This document shows positions 1-12,873 of a stretch of 64,000 nt of DNA, piece by piece. Each line of letters starts with the position of its first letter. The stretch's first letter is position 1. The translations under genes were made by a program, and so were the position numbers. The DNA is taken from the NCBI GenBank assembly GCA_024362935.1, contig JANCRA010000010.1, positions 630,001-694,000 on the forward strand, read 5' to 3'. The notes under the pieces were generated by a model. The model saw only the letters and a program-made list of their open reading frames with translations. It was not told where the DNA came from and did no database searches. This DNA is from Setophaga petechia (taxonomy: Eukaryota > Chordata > Aves > Passeriformes > Parulidae).

Positions 1-3000
1 GACAACTTTCTTTTTCTTGTGTCAAAAAACTCTGCAGCCCTCTCTGCAACATCTACAACACGATGGAAGTTGTTTAGTGCGCAGGAAGGTTTTCTCCTTG
101 CGAGACATTGTGAAAAAGCTATTTGCTTAGATGTAGGTGACAAGAAACACTTACTGCAGTGCACTGAACAGCTAATTGCTACACAGCACTGGGATTCTGT
201 TAGCAGCTTGCAAAGTGCTAGAAAACAGTACTTTCCCACTCTCTTGCCTTTCCCTTCACATTAATACTTGAAAGGAAGGCGTCTTAGACAACTTTCTTTT
301 TCTTGTGTCAAAACACAGTGCAGCCCTCTGTGCAACTTCTAGAACACGATAGGAAATGTTTAGGGAGCAGGAAGGTTTTCTCCTTGCGAGACATAGTGAA
401 AAAGCTATTTGCTTAGATGGAGGTGACAAGAAACCCTCACTGCAGTGCAGTGACAAGTTAATTGGTACACAGCACTGGGATTGTGTTAGCAGCTCTCAAA
501 GTGCTAGAAAACAGTACTTTCCCATTCTCTTGCCTTTCCCTTCACATTAATACTTGAAAGGAAGGCATCTTTGACAACTTTCTTTTATATTTTGCAAAAC
601 ACACTGCAGCCCTCTGTGCAACTTCTACAACACGATGGAAGTTGTTTAGTGAGCAGCAACGTTTTCCCCTTGCGAGACATTGTGAAAAAGCTATTTGCTC
701 AGATGTAGGTATCAAGAAACACTTACTGCCGTGCACTGACAAGCTAATTGCTACACAGCACTGGGATTGTGTTAGCAGCTTGCAAAGTGCTAGAAAACAG
801 TACTTTCCCACTCTCTTGCCTTTCCCTACACATTAATACTTGAAAGGAAGGCGTCTTAGACAACTTTCTTTTTCTTGTTACAGAACACACTGCAGCCCTC
901 TGTGCAACTTCTAGAACACGATAGGAGATGTTTAGTGAGCAGGAAGGTTTTCTCCTTGGGAGACATAGTGAAAAAGTTATTTGCTTAGATGTAGGTGACA
1001 AGAAACACTTACTGCAGTGAAGTGACAAGTTAATTGGTACACAGCACTGGGATTGTGTTAGCAGCCTGCAAAGTGCTAGAAAACAGTACTTTCCCACTCT
1101 CTTGCCTTTCCCTTCACATTAATACTTGAAAGGAAGGCATCTTAGACAACTTTCTTTTTCTTGTGTCAAAAAACTCTGCAGCCCTCTCTGCAACATCTAC
1201 TACACGATGGAAGTTGTTTAGTGAGCAGGAAGGTTTTCTCCTTGCGAGACATACTGAAAAAGCTATTTGCTTAGATGTAGGTGACAAGAAACACTTACTG
1301 CAGTGCACTGAAAAGCTAACTGCTCCACAGCACTAGTACTGTGTTAGCAGCTTGCAAAGTGCTAGAAAACAGTACTTTCCCACTCTCTTGCCTTTCCCTT
1401 CACATTAATACTTGAAAGGAAGGCGTCTTAGACAACTTTGTTTTAAATTTTGCAAAACACACTGCAGCCCTCTGTGCAACTTCTACAACACGATGGAAGT
1501 TGTTTAGTGAGCAGCAACGTTTTCCCCTTGCGAAACAAAGTGAAAAAGCTATTTGCTCAGATGTAGGTATCAAGAAACACTTACTGCCGTGCACTGACAA
1601 GCTAATTGCTACACAGCACTGCGATTGTGTTAGCAGCTTGCAAAGTGCTAGACAACAGTACTTTCCCACTCTCTTGCCTTTCCCTTCACATTAATACTTG
1701 AAAGGAAGGCATCTTAGACAACTTTCTTTTTCTTGTGTCAAAAAACTCTGCAGCCTTCTCTGCAACATCTACATCACGATGGAATTTGTTTAGTGAGCAG
1801 GAAGGTTTTCTCCTTGCGGGACATAGTGAAAAAGCTTTTTGCTTAGATGTAGGAGACAAGAAACACTTACTGCAGTGCACTGAACAGCTAACTGCTACAC
1901 AGCACTAGGACTGTGTTAGCAGCTTGCAAAGTGCTAGAAAACAGTACTTTCCCACTCTCTTGCCTTTCCCTTCACATTAATACTTGATAGGAAGGCGTCT
2001 TAGACAACTTTCTTTTTCTTGTGTCAAAAAACTCTGCAGCCCTCTCTGCAACATGTACAACACGATGGAAGTTGTTTAGTGAGCAGGAAGGTTTTCTCCT
2101 TGCGAGACATAGTGAAAAAGCTATTTGCTTAGATGTAGGTGACAAGAAACACTTACTGCAGTGCACTGAACAGCTAACTGCTCCACAGCACTAGTACTGT
2201 GTTAGCAGCTTGCAAAGTGCTAGAAAACAGTACTTTCCCACTCTCTTGCCTTTCCCTTCACATTAATACTTGAAAGGAAGGCGTCTTAGACAACTTTCTT
2301 TTTCTTGTTACAGAACACACTGCAGCCCTATGTTCAACTTCTACAACACGATGGAAGTTGTTTAGTGAGCAGCAACGTTTTCCCCTTGCGAGACAAAGTG
2401 AAAAAGCTATTTGCTCAGATGTAGGTATCAAGAAACACTTACTCCAGTGCACTGACAATCTAATTGCTACACAGCACTGCGATTGTGTTAGCAGCTTGCA
2501 AAGTGCTAGAAAACAGTACTTTCCCACTCTCTTGCCTTTCCCTTCACATTAATACTTGAAAGGAAGGCGTCTTAGACAACTTTGTTTTACATTTTGCAAA
2601 ACACACTGCAGCCCTCTGTGCAACTTCTACAACACGATGGAAGTTGTTTAGTGAGCAGCAACGTTTTCCCCTTGCGAAACAAAGTGAAAAAGCTATTTGC
2701 TCAGATGAAGGTATCAAGAAACACTTACTGCCGTGCACTGACAAGCTAATTGCTACACAGCACTGCGATTGTGTTAGCAGCTTGCAAAGTGCTAGAAAAC
2801 AGTACTTTCCCACTCTCTTGCCTTTCCCTTCACATTAATACTTGAAAGGAAGGCGTCTTAGACAACTTTCTTTTTCTTGTTACAGAACACACTGCAGCCC
2901 TATGTTCAACTTCTACAACACGATAGGAGATGTTTAGTGAGCAAGAAGGTTTTCTCCTTGGGAGACATAGTGAAAAAGCTATTTGCTTAGATGTAGGTGA

Positions 3001-4004
3001 CAAGAAACACTTACTGCAGTGCATTCAAAAGCTAACTGCTACACAGCACTGGGATTGTGTTAGCAGCTTGCAAAGTGCTAGAAAACAGTACTTTCCCACT
3101 CTCTTGCCTTTCCCTACACATTAATACTTGAAAGGAAGGCGTCTTAGACAACTTTCTTTTTCTTGTTACAGAACACACTGCAGCCCTCTGTGCAACTTCT
3201 AGAACACGATAGGAGATGTTTAGTGAGCAGGAAGGTTTTCTCCTTGGGAGACATAGTGAAAAAGTTATTTGCTTAGATGTAGGTGACAAGAAACACTTAC
3301 TGCAGTGAAGTGACAAGTTAATTGGTACACAGCACTGGGATTGTGTTAGCAGCCTGCAAAGTGCTAGAAAACAGTACTTTCCCACTCTCTTGCCTTTCCC
3401 TTCACATTAATACTTGAAAGGAAGGCATCTTAGACAACTTTCTTTTTCTTGTGTCAAAAAACTCTGCAGCCCTCTCTGCAACATCTACTACACGATGGAA
3501 GTTGTTTAGTGAGCAGGAAGGTTTTCTCCTTGCGAGACATAGTGAAAAAGCTATTTGCTTAGATGTAGGTGACAAGAAACACTTACTGCAGTGCACTGAA
3601 AAGCTAACTGCTCCACAGCACTAGTACTGTGTTAGCAGCTTGCAAAGTGCTAGAAAACAGTACTTTCCCACTCTCTTGCCTTTCCCTTCACATTAATACT
3701 TGAAAGGAAGGCGTCTTAGACAACTTTGTTTTACATTTTGCAAAACACACTGCAGCCCTCTGTGCAACTTCTACAACACGATGGAAGTTGTTTAGTGAGC
3801 AGCAACGTTTTCCCCTTGCGAAACAAAGTGAAAAAGCTATTTGCTCAGATGTAGGTATCAAGAAACACTTACTGCCGTGCACTGACAAGCTAATTGCTAC
3901 ACAGCACTGCGATTGTGTTAGCAGCTTGCAAAGTGCTAGAAAACAGTACTTTCCCACTCTCTTGCCTTTCCCTTCACATTAATACTTGAAAGGAAGGCGT
4001 CTTA

Positions 4005-4290
4005 GACAACTTTCTTTTACATTTTGCAAAACACACTGCAGCCCTCTGTTCAACTTCTAGAACACGATAGGAGATGTTTAGTGAGCAAGAAGGTTTTCTC
4101 CTTGGGAGACATAGTGAAAAAGCTATTTGCTTAGATGTAGGTGACAAGAAACACTTACTGCAGTGAAGTGACAAGTTAATTGGTACACAGAACTGGGATT
4201 GTGTTAGCAGCTCTCAAAGTGATTGAAAACAGTACTTTCCCACTCTCTTGCCTTTCCCTTCACATTAATACTTGAAAGGAAGGCGTCTTA
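4005..4290 (+). repeat. F/K hybrid monomer
   Basis: Begins with the F-type leader (cttttacattttgc) and continues as K (ctctgttcaac, tctagaac, gcaagaagg, cagtgaagtg, gtgattg). Exchange occurred between about offsets 30 and 55. It stands where an ordinary K is found in copy 2. Confidence 0.75.
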
Positions 4291-6006
4291 GACAACTTTC
4301 TTTTTCTTGTGTCAAAAAACTCTGCAGCCCTCTCTGCCAGATCTACAACACGATGGAAGTTGTTTAGTGAGCAGGAAGGTTTTCTCCTTGCGAGACATAG
4401 TGAAAAAGCTATTTGCTTAGATGTAGGTGACAAGAAACACTTACTGCAGTGCACTGAACAGCTAACTGCTCCACAGCACTAGTACTGTGTTAGCAGCTTG
4501 CAAAGTGCTAGAAAACAGTACTTTCCCACTCTCTTGCCTTTCCCTTCACATTAATACTTGAAAGGAAGGCATCTTAGACAACTTTCTTTTTCTTGTGTCA
4601 AAAAACTCTTCAGCCCTCTCTGCAACATCTACAACACGATGGAAGTTGTTTAGTGAGCAGGAAGGTTTTCTCCTTGCGAGACATAGTGAAAAAGCTATTT
4701 GCTTAGATGTAGGTGACAAGAAACACTTACTGCAGTGCATTGAACAGCTAATTGCTACACAGAACTGGGATTGTGTTAGCAGCTTGCAAAGTGCTAGAAA
4801 ACAGTACTTTCCCACTCTCTTGCCTTTCCCTTCACATTAATACTTGAAAGGAAGGCATCTTAGACAACTTTCTTTTTCTTGTGTCAAAAAACTCTGCAGC
4901 CTTCTCTGCAACATCTACATCACGATGGAATTTGTTTAGTGAGCAGGAAGGTTTTCTCCTTGCGGGACATAGTGAAAAAGCTTTTTGCTTAGATGTAGGA
5001 GACAAGAAACACTTACTGCAGTGCACTGAACAGCTAACTGCTACACAGCACTAGGACTGTGTTAGCAGCTTGCAAAGTGCTAGAAAACAGTACTTTCCCA
5101 CTCTCTTGCCTTTCCCTTCACATTAATACTTGAAAGGAAGGCGTCTTAGACAACTTTGTTTTACATTTTGCAAAACACACTGCAGCCCTCTGTGCAACTT
5201 CTACAACACGATGGAAGTTGTTTAGTGAGCAGCAACGTTTTCCCCTTGCGAAACAAAGTGAAAAAGCTATTTGCTCAGATGTAGGTATCAAGAAACACTT
5301 ACTGCCGTGCACTGACAAGCTAATTGCTACACAGCACTGCGATTGTGTTAGCAGCTTGCAAAGTGCTAGAAAACAGTACTTTCCCACTCTCTTGCCTTTC
5401 CCTTCACATTAATACTTGAAAGGAAGGCGTCTTAGACAACTTTCTTTTTCTTGTTACAGAACACACTGCAGCCCTCTGTTCAACTTCTAGAACACGATAG
5501 GAGATGTTTAGTGAGCAAGAAGGTTTTCTCCTTGGGAGACATAGTGAAAAAGCTATTTGCTTAGATGTAGGTGACAAGAAACACTTACTGCAGTGAAGTG
5601 ACAAGTTAATTGGTACACAGCACTGGGATTGTGTTAGCAGCTCTCAAAGTGATAGAAAACAGTACTTTCCCACTCTCTTGCCTTTCCCTTCACATTAATA
5701 CTTGATAGGAAGGCGTCTTAGACAACTTTCTTTTTCTTGTGTCAAAAAACTCTGCAGCCCTCTCTGCAACATGTACAACACGATGGAAGTTGTTTAGTGA
5801 GCAGGAAGGTTTTCTCCTTGCGAGACATAGTGAAAAAGCTATTTGCTTAGATGTAGGTGACAAGAAACACTTACTGCAGTGCACTGAACAGCTAACTGCT
5901 ACACAGCACTAGTACTGTGTTAGCAGCTTGCAAAGTGCTAGAAAACAGTACTTTCCCACTCTCTTGCCTTTCCCTTCACATTAATACTTGAAAGGAAGGC
6001 GTCTTA

Positions 6007-6292
6007 GACAACTTTCTTTTTCTTGTGTCAAAACACAGTGCAGCCCTCTGTGCAACTTCTAGGACACGATAGGAGATGTTTAGTGAGCAGGAAGGTTTTC
6101 TCCTTGGGAGACATAGTGAAAAAGTTATTTGCTTAGATGTAGGTGACAAGAAACACTTACTGCAGTGAAGTGACAAGTTAATTGGTACACAGCACTGGGA
6201 TTGTGTTAGCAGCCTGCAAAGTGCTAGAAAACAGTACTTTCCCACTCTCTTGCCTTTCCCTTCACATTAATACTTGAAAGGAAGGCATCTTA
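6007..6292 (+). repeat. B/D hybrid monomer, type N (copy 1)
   Basis: B-type leader (gtcaaaacacagtgcag) joined to a D body (gataggagatg, gttatttgc, cagtgaagtg), with the diagnostic tctaggacacg. The same hybrid recurs at 15,162 and 34,616, so it spread by HOR amplification. Confidence 0.8.
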
Positions 6293-7150
6293 GACAACTT
6301 TCTTTTTCTTGTGTCAAAAAACTCTGCAGCCCTCTCTGCAACATCTACTACACGATGGAAGTTGTTTAGTGAGCAGGAAGGTTTTCTCCTTGCTAGACAT
6401 ACTGAAAAAGCTATTTGCTTAGATGTAGGTGACAAGAAACACTTACTGCAGTGCACTGAAAAGCTAACTGCTCCACAGCACTAGTACTGTGTTAGCAGCT
6501 TGCAAAGTGCTAGAAAACAGTACTTTCCCACTCTCTTGCCTTTCCCTTCACATTAATACTTGAAAGGAAGGCGTCTTAGACTACTTTGTTTTACATTTTG
6601 CAAAACACACTGCAGCCCTCTGTGCAACTTCTACAACACGATGGAAGTTGTTTAGTGAGCAGCAACGTTTTCCCCTTGCGAAACAAAGTGAAAAAGCTAT
6701 TTGCTCAGATGTAGGTATCAAGAAACACTTACTGCCGTGCACTGACAAGCTAATTGCTACACAGCACTGCGATTGTGTTAGCAGCTTGCAAAGTGCTAGA
6801 AAACAGTACTTTCCCACTCTCTTGCCTTTCCCTTCACATTAATACTTGAAAGGAAGGCGTCTTAGACAACTTTCTTTTTCTTGTTACAGAACACACTGCA
6901 GCCTTCTGTGCAACTTCTAGAACACGATAGGAGATGTTTAGTGAGCAGGAAGGTTTTCTCCTTGGGAGACATAGTGAAAAAGCTATTTGCTTAGATGTCG
7001 GTGACAAGAAACACTTACTGCAGTGGACTGAAAAGCTTACTGCTACACAGCACTGCGATTGTGTTAGCAGCCTGCAAAGTGCTAGAAAACAGTACTTTCC
7101 CACTCTCTTGCCTTTCCCTTCACATTAATACTTGAAAGGAAGGCATCTTA

Positions 7151-10100
7151 GACAACTTTCTTTTTCTTGTGTCAAAAAACTCTGCAGCCCTCTCTGCAAC
7201 ATCTACAACACGATGGAAGTTGTTTAGTGCGCAGGAAGGTTTTCTCCTTGTGAGACATAGTGAAAAAGCTATTTGCTTAGATGTAGGTGACAAGAAACAC
7301 TTACTGCAGTGCACTGAACAGCTAATTGCTACACAGCACTGGGATTGTGTTAGCAGCTTGCAAAGTGCTAGAAAACAGTACTTTCCCACTCTCTTGCCTT
7401 TCCCTTCACATTAATACTTGAAAGGAAGGCGTCTTAGACAACTTTCTTTTTCTTGTGTCAAAACACAGTGCAGCCCTCTGTGCAACTTCTAGAACACGAT
7501 AGGAAATGTTTAGGGAGCAGGAAGGTTTTCTCCTTGCGAGACATAGTGAAAAAGCTATTTGCTTAGATGGAGGTGACAAGAAACCCTCACTGCAGTGCAG
7601 TGACAAGTTAATTGGTACACAGCACTGGGATTGTGTTAGCAGCTCTCAAAGTGCTAGAAAACAGTACTTTCCCATTCTCTTGCCTTTCCCTTCACATTAA
7701 TACTTGAAAGGAAGGCATCTTTGACAACTTTCTTTTATATTTTGCAAAACACACTGCAGCCCTCTGTGCAACTTCTAGAACACGATGGAAGTTGTTTAGT
7801 GAGCAGCAACGTTTTCCCCTTGCGAAACAAAGTGAAAAAGCTATTTGCTCAGATGTAGGTATCAAGAAACACTTACTGCCGTGCACTGACAAGCTAATTG
7901 CTACACAGCACTGGGATTGTGTTAGCAGCTTGCAAAGTGCTAGAAAACAGTACTTTCCCACTCTCTTGCCTTTCCCTACACATTAATACTTGAAAGGAAG
8001 GCGTCTTAGACAACTTTCTTTTTCTTGTTACAGAACACACTGCAGCCCTCTGTGCAACTTCTAGAACACGATAGGAGATGTTTAGTGAGCAGGAAGGTTT
8101 TCTCCTTGGGAGACATAGTGAAAAAGTTATTTGCTTAGATGTAGGTGACAAGAAACACTTACTGCAGTGAAGTGACAAGTTAATTGGTACACAGCACTGG
8201 GATTGTGTTAGCAGCCTGCAAAGTGCTAGAAAACAGTACTTTCCCACTCTCTTGCCTTTCCCTTCACATTAATACTTGAAAGGAAGGCATCTTAGACAAC
8301 TTTCTTTTTCTTGTGTCAAAAAACTCTGCAGCCCTCTCTGCAACATCTACTACACGATGGAAGTTGTTTAGTGAGCAGGAAGGTTTTCTCCTTGCGAGAC
8401 ATACTGAAAAAGCTATTTGCTTAGATGTAGGTGACAAGAAACACTTACTGCAGTGCACTGAAAAGCTAACTGCTCCACAGCACTAGTACTGTGTTAGCAG
8501 CTTGCAAAGTGCTAGAAAACAGTACTTTCCCACTCTCTTGCCTTTCCCTTCACATTAATACTTGAAAGGAAGGCGTCTTAGACAACTTTGTTTTACATTT
8601 TGCAAAACACACTGCAGCCCTCTGTGCAACTTCTACAACACGATGGAAGTTGTTTAGTGAGCAGCAACGTTTTCCCCTTGCGAAACAAAGTGAAAAAGCT
8701 ATTTGCTCAGATGTAGGTATCAAGAAACACTTACTGCCGTGCACTGACAAGCTAATTGCTACACAGCACTGCGATTGTGTTAGCAGCTTGCAAAGTGCTA
8801 GAAAACAGTACTTTCCCACTCTCTTGCCTTTCCCTTCACATTAATACTTGAAAGGAAGGCGTCTTAGACAACTTTCTTTTTCTTGTTACAGAACACACTG
8901 CAGCCCTCTGTTCAACTTCTAGAACACGATAGGAGATGTTTAGTGAGCAAGAAGGTTTTCTCCTTGGGAGACATAGTGAAAAAGCTATTTGCTTAGATGT
9001 AGGTGACAAGAAACACTTACTGCAGTGAAGTGACAAGTTAATTGGTACACAGCACTGGGATTGTGTTAGCAGCTCTCAAAGTGATAGAAAACAGTACTTT
9101 CCCACTCTCTTGCCTTTCCCTTCACATTAATACTTGATAGGAAGGCGTCTCAGACAACTTTCTTTTTCTTGTGTCAAAAAACTCTGCAGCCCTCTCTGCA
9201 ACATGTACAACACGATGGAAGTTGTTTAGTGAGCAGGAAGGTTTTCTCCTTGCGAGACATAGTGAAAAAGCTATTTGCTTAGATGTAGGTGACAAGAAAC
9301 ACTTACTGCAGTGCACTGAACAGCTAACTGCTCCACAGCACTAGTACTGTGTTAGCAGCTTGCAAAGTGCTAGAAAACAGTACTTTCCCACTCTCTTGCC
9401 TTTCCCTTCACATTAATACTTGAAAGGAAGGCGTCTTAGACAACTTTCTTTTTCTTGTTACAGAACACACTGCAGCCCTATGTTCAACTTCTACAACACG
9501 ATGGAAGTTGTTTAGTGAGCAGCAGGAAGGTTTTCTCCTTGCGAGACATAGTGAAAAAGCTATTTGCTTAGATGTAGGTGACAAGAAACACTTACTGCAG
9601 TGCACTGAACAGCTAACTGCTCCACAGCACTAGTACTGTGTTAGCAGCTTGCAAAGTGCTAGAAAACAGTACTTTCCCACTCTCTTGCCTTTCCCTTCAC
9701 ATTAATACTTGAAAGGAAGGCGTCTTAGACAACTTTCTTTTTCTTGTTACAGAACACACTGCAGCCCTATGTTCAACTTCTACAACACGATGGAAGTTGT
9801 TTAGTGAGCAGCAACGTTTACCCCTTGCGAGACAAAGTGAAAAAGCTATTTGCTCAGATGTAGGTATCAAGAAACACTTACTCCAGTGCACTGACAATCT
9901 AATTGCTACACAGCACTGCGATTGTGTTAGCAGCTTGCAAAGTGCTAGAAAACAGTACTTTCCCACTCTCTTGCCTTTCCCTTCACATTAATACTTGAAA
10001 GGAAGGCGTCTTAGACAACTTTGTTTTACATTTTGCAAAACACACTGCAGCCCTCTGTGCAACTTCTACAACACGATGGAAGTTGTTTAGTGAGCAGCAA

Positions 10101-12873
10101 CGTTTTCCCCTTGCGAAACAAAGTGAAAAAGCTATTTGCTCAGATGTAGGTATCAAGAAACACTTACTGCCGTGCACTGACAAGCTAATTGCTACACAGC
10201 ACTGCGATTGTGTTAGCAGCTTGCAAAGTGCTAGAAAACAGTACTTTCCCACTCTCTTGCCTTTCCCTTCACATTAATACTTGAAAGGAAGGCGTCTTAG
10301 ACAACTTTCTTTTTCTTGTTACAGAACACACTGCAGCCCTATGTTCAACTTCTACAACACGATAGGAGATGTTTAGTGAGCAAGAAGGTTTTCTCCTTGG
10401 GAGACATAGTGAAAAAGCTATTTGCTTAGATGTAGGTGACAAGAAACACTTACTGCAGTGCATTCAAAAGCTAACTGCTACACAGCACTGGGATTGTGTT
10501 AGCAGCTTGCAAAGTGCTAGAAAACAGTACTTTCCCACTCTCTTGCCTTTCCCTACACATTAATACTTGAAAGGAAGGCGTCTTAGACAACTTTCTTTTT
10601 CTTGTTACAGAACACACTGCAGCCCTCTGTGCAACTTCTAGAACACGATAGGAGATGTTTAGTGAGCAGGAAGGTTTTCTCCTTGGGAGACATAGTGAAA
10701 AAGTTATTTGCTTAGATGTAGGTGACAAGAAACACTTACTGCAGTGAAGTGACAAGTTAATTGGTACACAGCACTGGGATTGTGTTAGCAGCCTGCAAAG
10801 TGCTAGAAAACAGTACTTTCCCACTCTCTTGCCTTTCCCTTCACATTAATACTTGAAAGGAAGGCATCTTAGACAACTTTCTTTTTCTTGTGTCAAAAAA
10901 CTCTGCAGCCCTCTCTGCAACATCTACTACACGATGGAAGTTGTTTAGTGAGCAGGAAGGTTTTCTCCTTGCGAGACATAGTGAAAAAGCTATTTGCTTA
11001 GATGTAGGTGACAAGAAACACTTACTGCAGTGCACTGAAAAGCTAACTGCTCCACAGCACTAGTACTGTGTTAGCAGCTTGCAAAGTGCTAGAAAACAGT
11101 ACTTTCCCACTCTCTTGCCTTTCCCTTCACATTAATACTTGAAAGGAAGGCGTCTTAGACAACTTTGTTTTACATTTTGCAAAACACACTGCAGCCCTCT
11201 GTGCAACTTCTACAACACGATGGAAGTTGTTTAGTGAGCAGCAACGTTTTCCCCTTGCGAAACAAAGTGAAAAAGCTATTTGCTCAGATGTAGGTATCAA
11301 GAAACACTTACTGCCGTGCACTGACAAGCTAATTGCTACACAGCACTGCGATTGTGTTAGCAGCTTGCAAAGTGCTAGAAAACAGTACTTTCCCACTCTC
11401 TTGCCTTTCCCTTCACATTAATACTTGAAAGGAAGGCGTCTTAGACAACTTTCTTTTTCTTGTTACAGAACACACTGCAGCCCTCTGTTCAACTTCTAGA
11501 ACACGATAGGAGATGTTTAGTGAGCAAGAAGGTTTTCTCCTTGGGAGACATAGTGAAAAAGCTATTTGCTTAGATGTAGGTGACAAGAAACACTTACTGC
11601 AGTGAAGTGACAAGTTAATTGGTACACAGAACTGGGATTGTGTTAGCAGCTCTCAAAGTGATTCAAAACAGTACTTTCCCACTCTCTTGCCTTTCCCTTC
11701 ACATTAATACTTGAAAGGAAGGCGTCTTAGACAACTTTCTTTTTCTTGTGTCAAAAAACTCTGCAGCCCTCTCTGCCAGATCTACAACACGATGGAAGTT
11801 GTTTAGTGAGCAGGAAGGTTTTCTCCTTGCGAGACATAGTGAAAAAGCTATTTGCTTAGATGTAGGTGACAAGAAACACTTACTGCAGTGCACTGAACAG
11901 CTAACTGCTCCACAGCACTAGTACTGTGTTAGCAGCTTGCAAAGTGCTAGAAAACAGTACTTTCCCACTCTCTTGCCTTTCCCTTCACATTAATACTTGA
12001 AAGGAAGGCATCTTAGACAACTTTCTTTTTCTTGTGTCAAAAAACTCTTCAGCCCTCTCTGCAACATCTACAACACGATGGAAGTTGTTTAGTGAGCAGG
12101 AAGGTTTTCTCCTTGCGAGACATAGTGAAAAAGCTATTTGCTTAGATGTAGGTGACAAGAAACACTTACTGCAGTGCATTGAAAAGCTAATTGCTACACA
12201 GAACTGGGATTGTGTTAGCAGCTTGCAAAGTGCTAGAAAACAGTACTTTCCCACTCTCTTGCCTTTCCCTTCACATTAATACTTGAAAGGAAGGCATCTT
12301 AGACAACTTTCTTTTTCTTGTGTCAAAAAACTCTGCAGCCTTCTCTGCAACATCTACATCACGATGGAATTTGTTTAGTGAGCAGGAAGGTTTTCTCCTT
12401 GCGGGACATAGTGAAAAAGCTTTTTGCTTAGATGTAGGAGACAAGAAACACTTACTGCAGTGCACTGAACAGCTAACTGCTACACAGCACTAGGACTGTG
12501 TTAGCAGCTTGCAAAGTGCTAGAAAACAGTACTTTCCCACTCTCTTGCCTTTCCCTTCACATTAATACTTGAAAGGAAGGCGTCTTAGACAACTTTCTTT
12601 TTCTTGTTACAGAACACACTGCAGCCTTCTGTGCAACTTCTAGAACACGATAGGAGATGTTTAGTGAGCAGGAAGGTTTTCTCCTTGGGAGACATAGTGA
12701 AAAAGCTATTTGCTTAGATGTCGGTGACAAGAAACACTTACTGCAGTGGACTGAAAAGCTTACTGCTACACAGCACTGCGATTGTGTTAGCAGCCTGCAA
12801 AGTGCTAGAAAACAGTACTTTCCCACTCTCTTGCCTTTCCCTTCACATTAATACTTGAAAGGAAGGCATCTTA
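7151..12873 (+). repeat. HOR copy 2, full 20-mer
   Basis: Order A-B-C-D-E-F-K-H-P-I-F-J-D-E-F-K-L-M-G-O, 5,723 bp (19 x 286 + 289). Further type keys: I has ctatgttcaac with gagcagcaacg and gacaatc; J has ctatgttcaac with gcaagaagg and cattcaaaagc; K has ctctgttcaac with cagtgaagtg; L has gccagatctac; M has ctcttcagccc; O has gatgtcggtg and cagtggactg; P is the 289-bp hybrid unit. The order D-E-F-K occurs twice (positions 4-7 and 13-16), which gives internal homology for out-of-register exchange. This is the canonical form against which shorter HORs can be read. Confidence 0.92.
9439..9727 (+). repeat. 289-bp hybrid monomer, type P (copy 1)
   Basis: The 5' half is I-like (ttacag, ctatgttcaac, cgatggaag) and the 3' half is H/E-like (gcaggaagg, ctaactgctccacag). 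The join reads gagcagcaggaagg, three bases longer than either parent (gagcagcaacg or gagcaggaagg). An exchange slipped by one CAG explains both the hybrid and the extra length. Confidence 0.85.

Larger units (their letters stand above)
1..7150 (+). repeat. HOR copy 1, 25-mer
   Basis: Twenty-five monomers in the order A-B-C-D-E-F-G-H-I-F-J-D-E-F-K-L-M-G-F-K-H-N-E-F-O, exactly 25 x 286 bp. Type keys: A has tgcgcagg; B has gtcaaaacacagtgcag and gatggagg; C has tatattttgc; D has ttacag plus gttatttgc; E has catctactacacg; F has gttttacattttgc and cgaaacaaag; G has catctacatcacg and gctttttgc; H has catgtacaacacg. The array phase cannot be extended left, so the first A may be mid-HOR. This copy is the most rearranged of the regular HORs: a G-H junction replaces K-H at position 7-8, and G-F-K-H-N-E-F is inserted before the terminal O. 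Its B unit shares the private variant aaaccctcact with copy 2. Confidence 0.9.

Noticed and set aside
744..1097. 117-codon minus-strand frame repeated in many D units
   Set aside because: It arises wherever a C or J unit ending ccctacacat precedes D and removes a stop; a by-product of one variant and not a gene.
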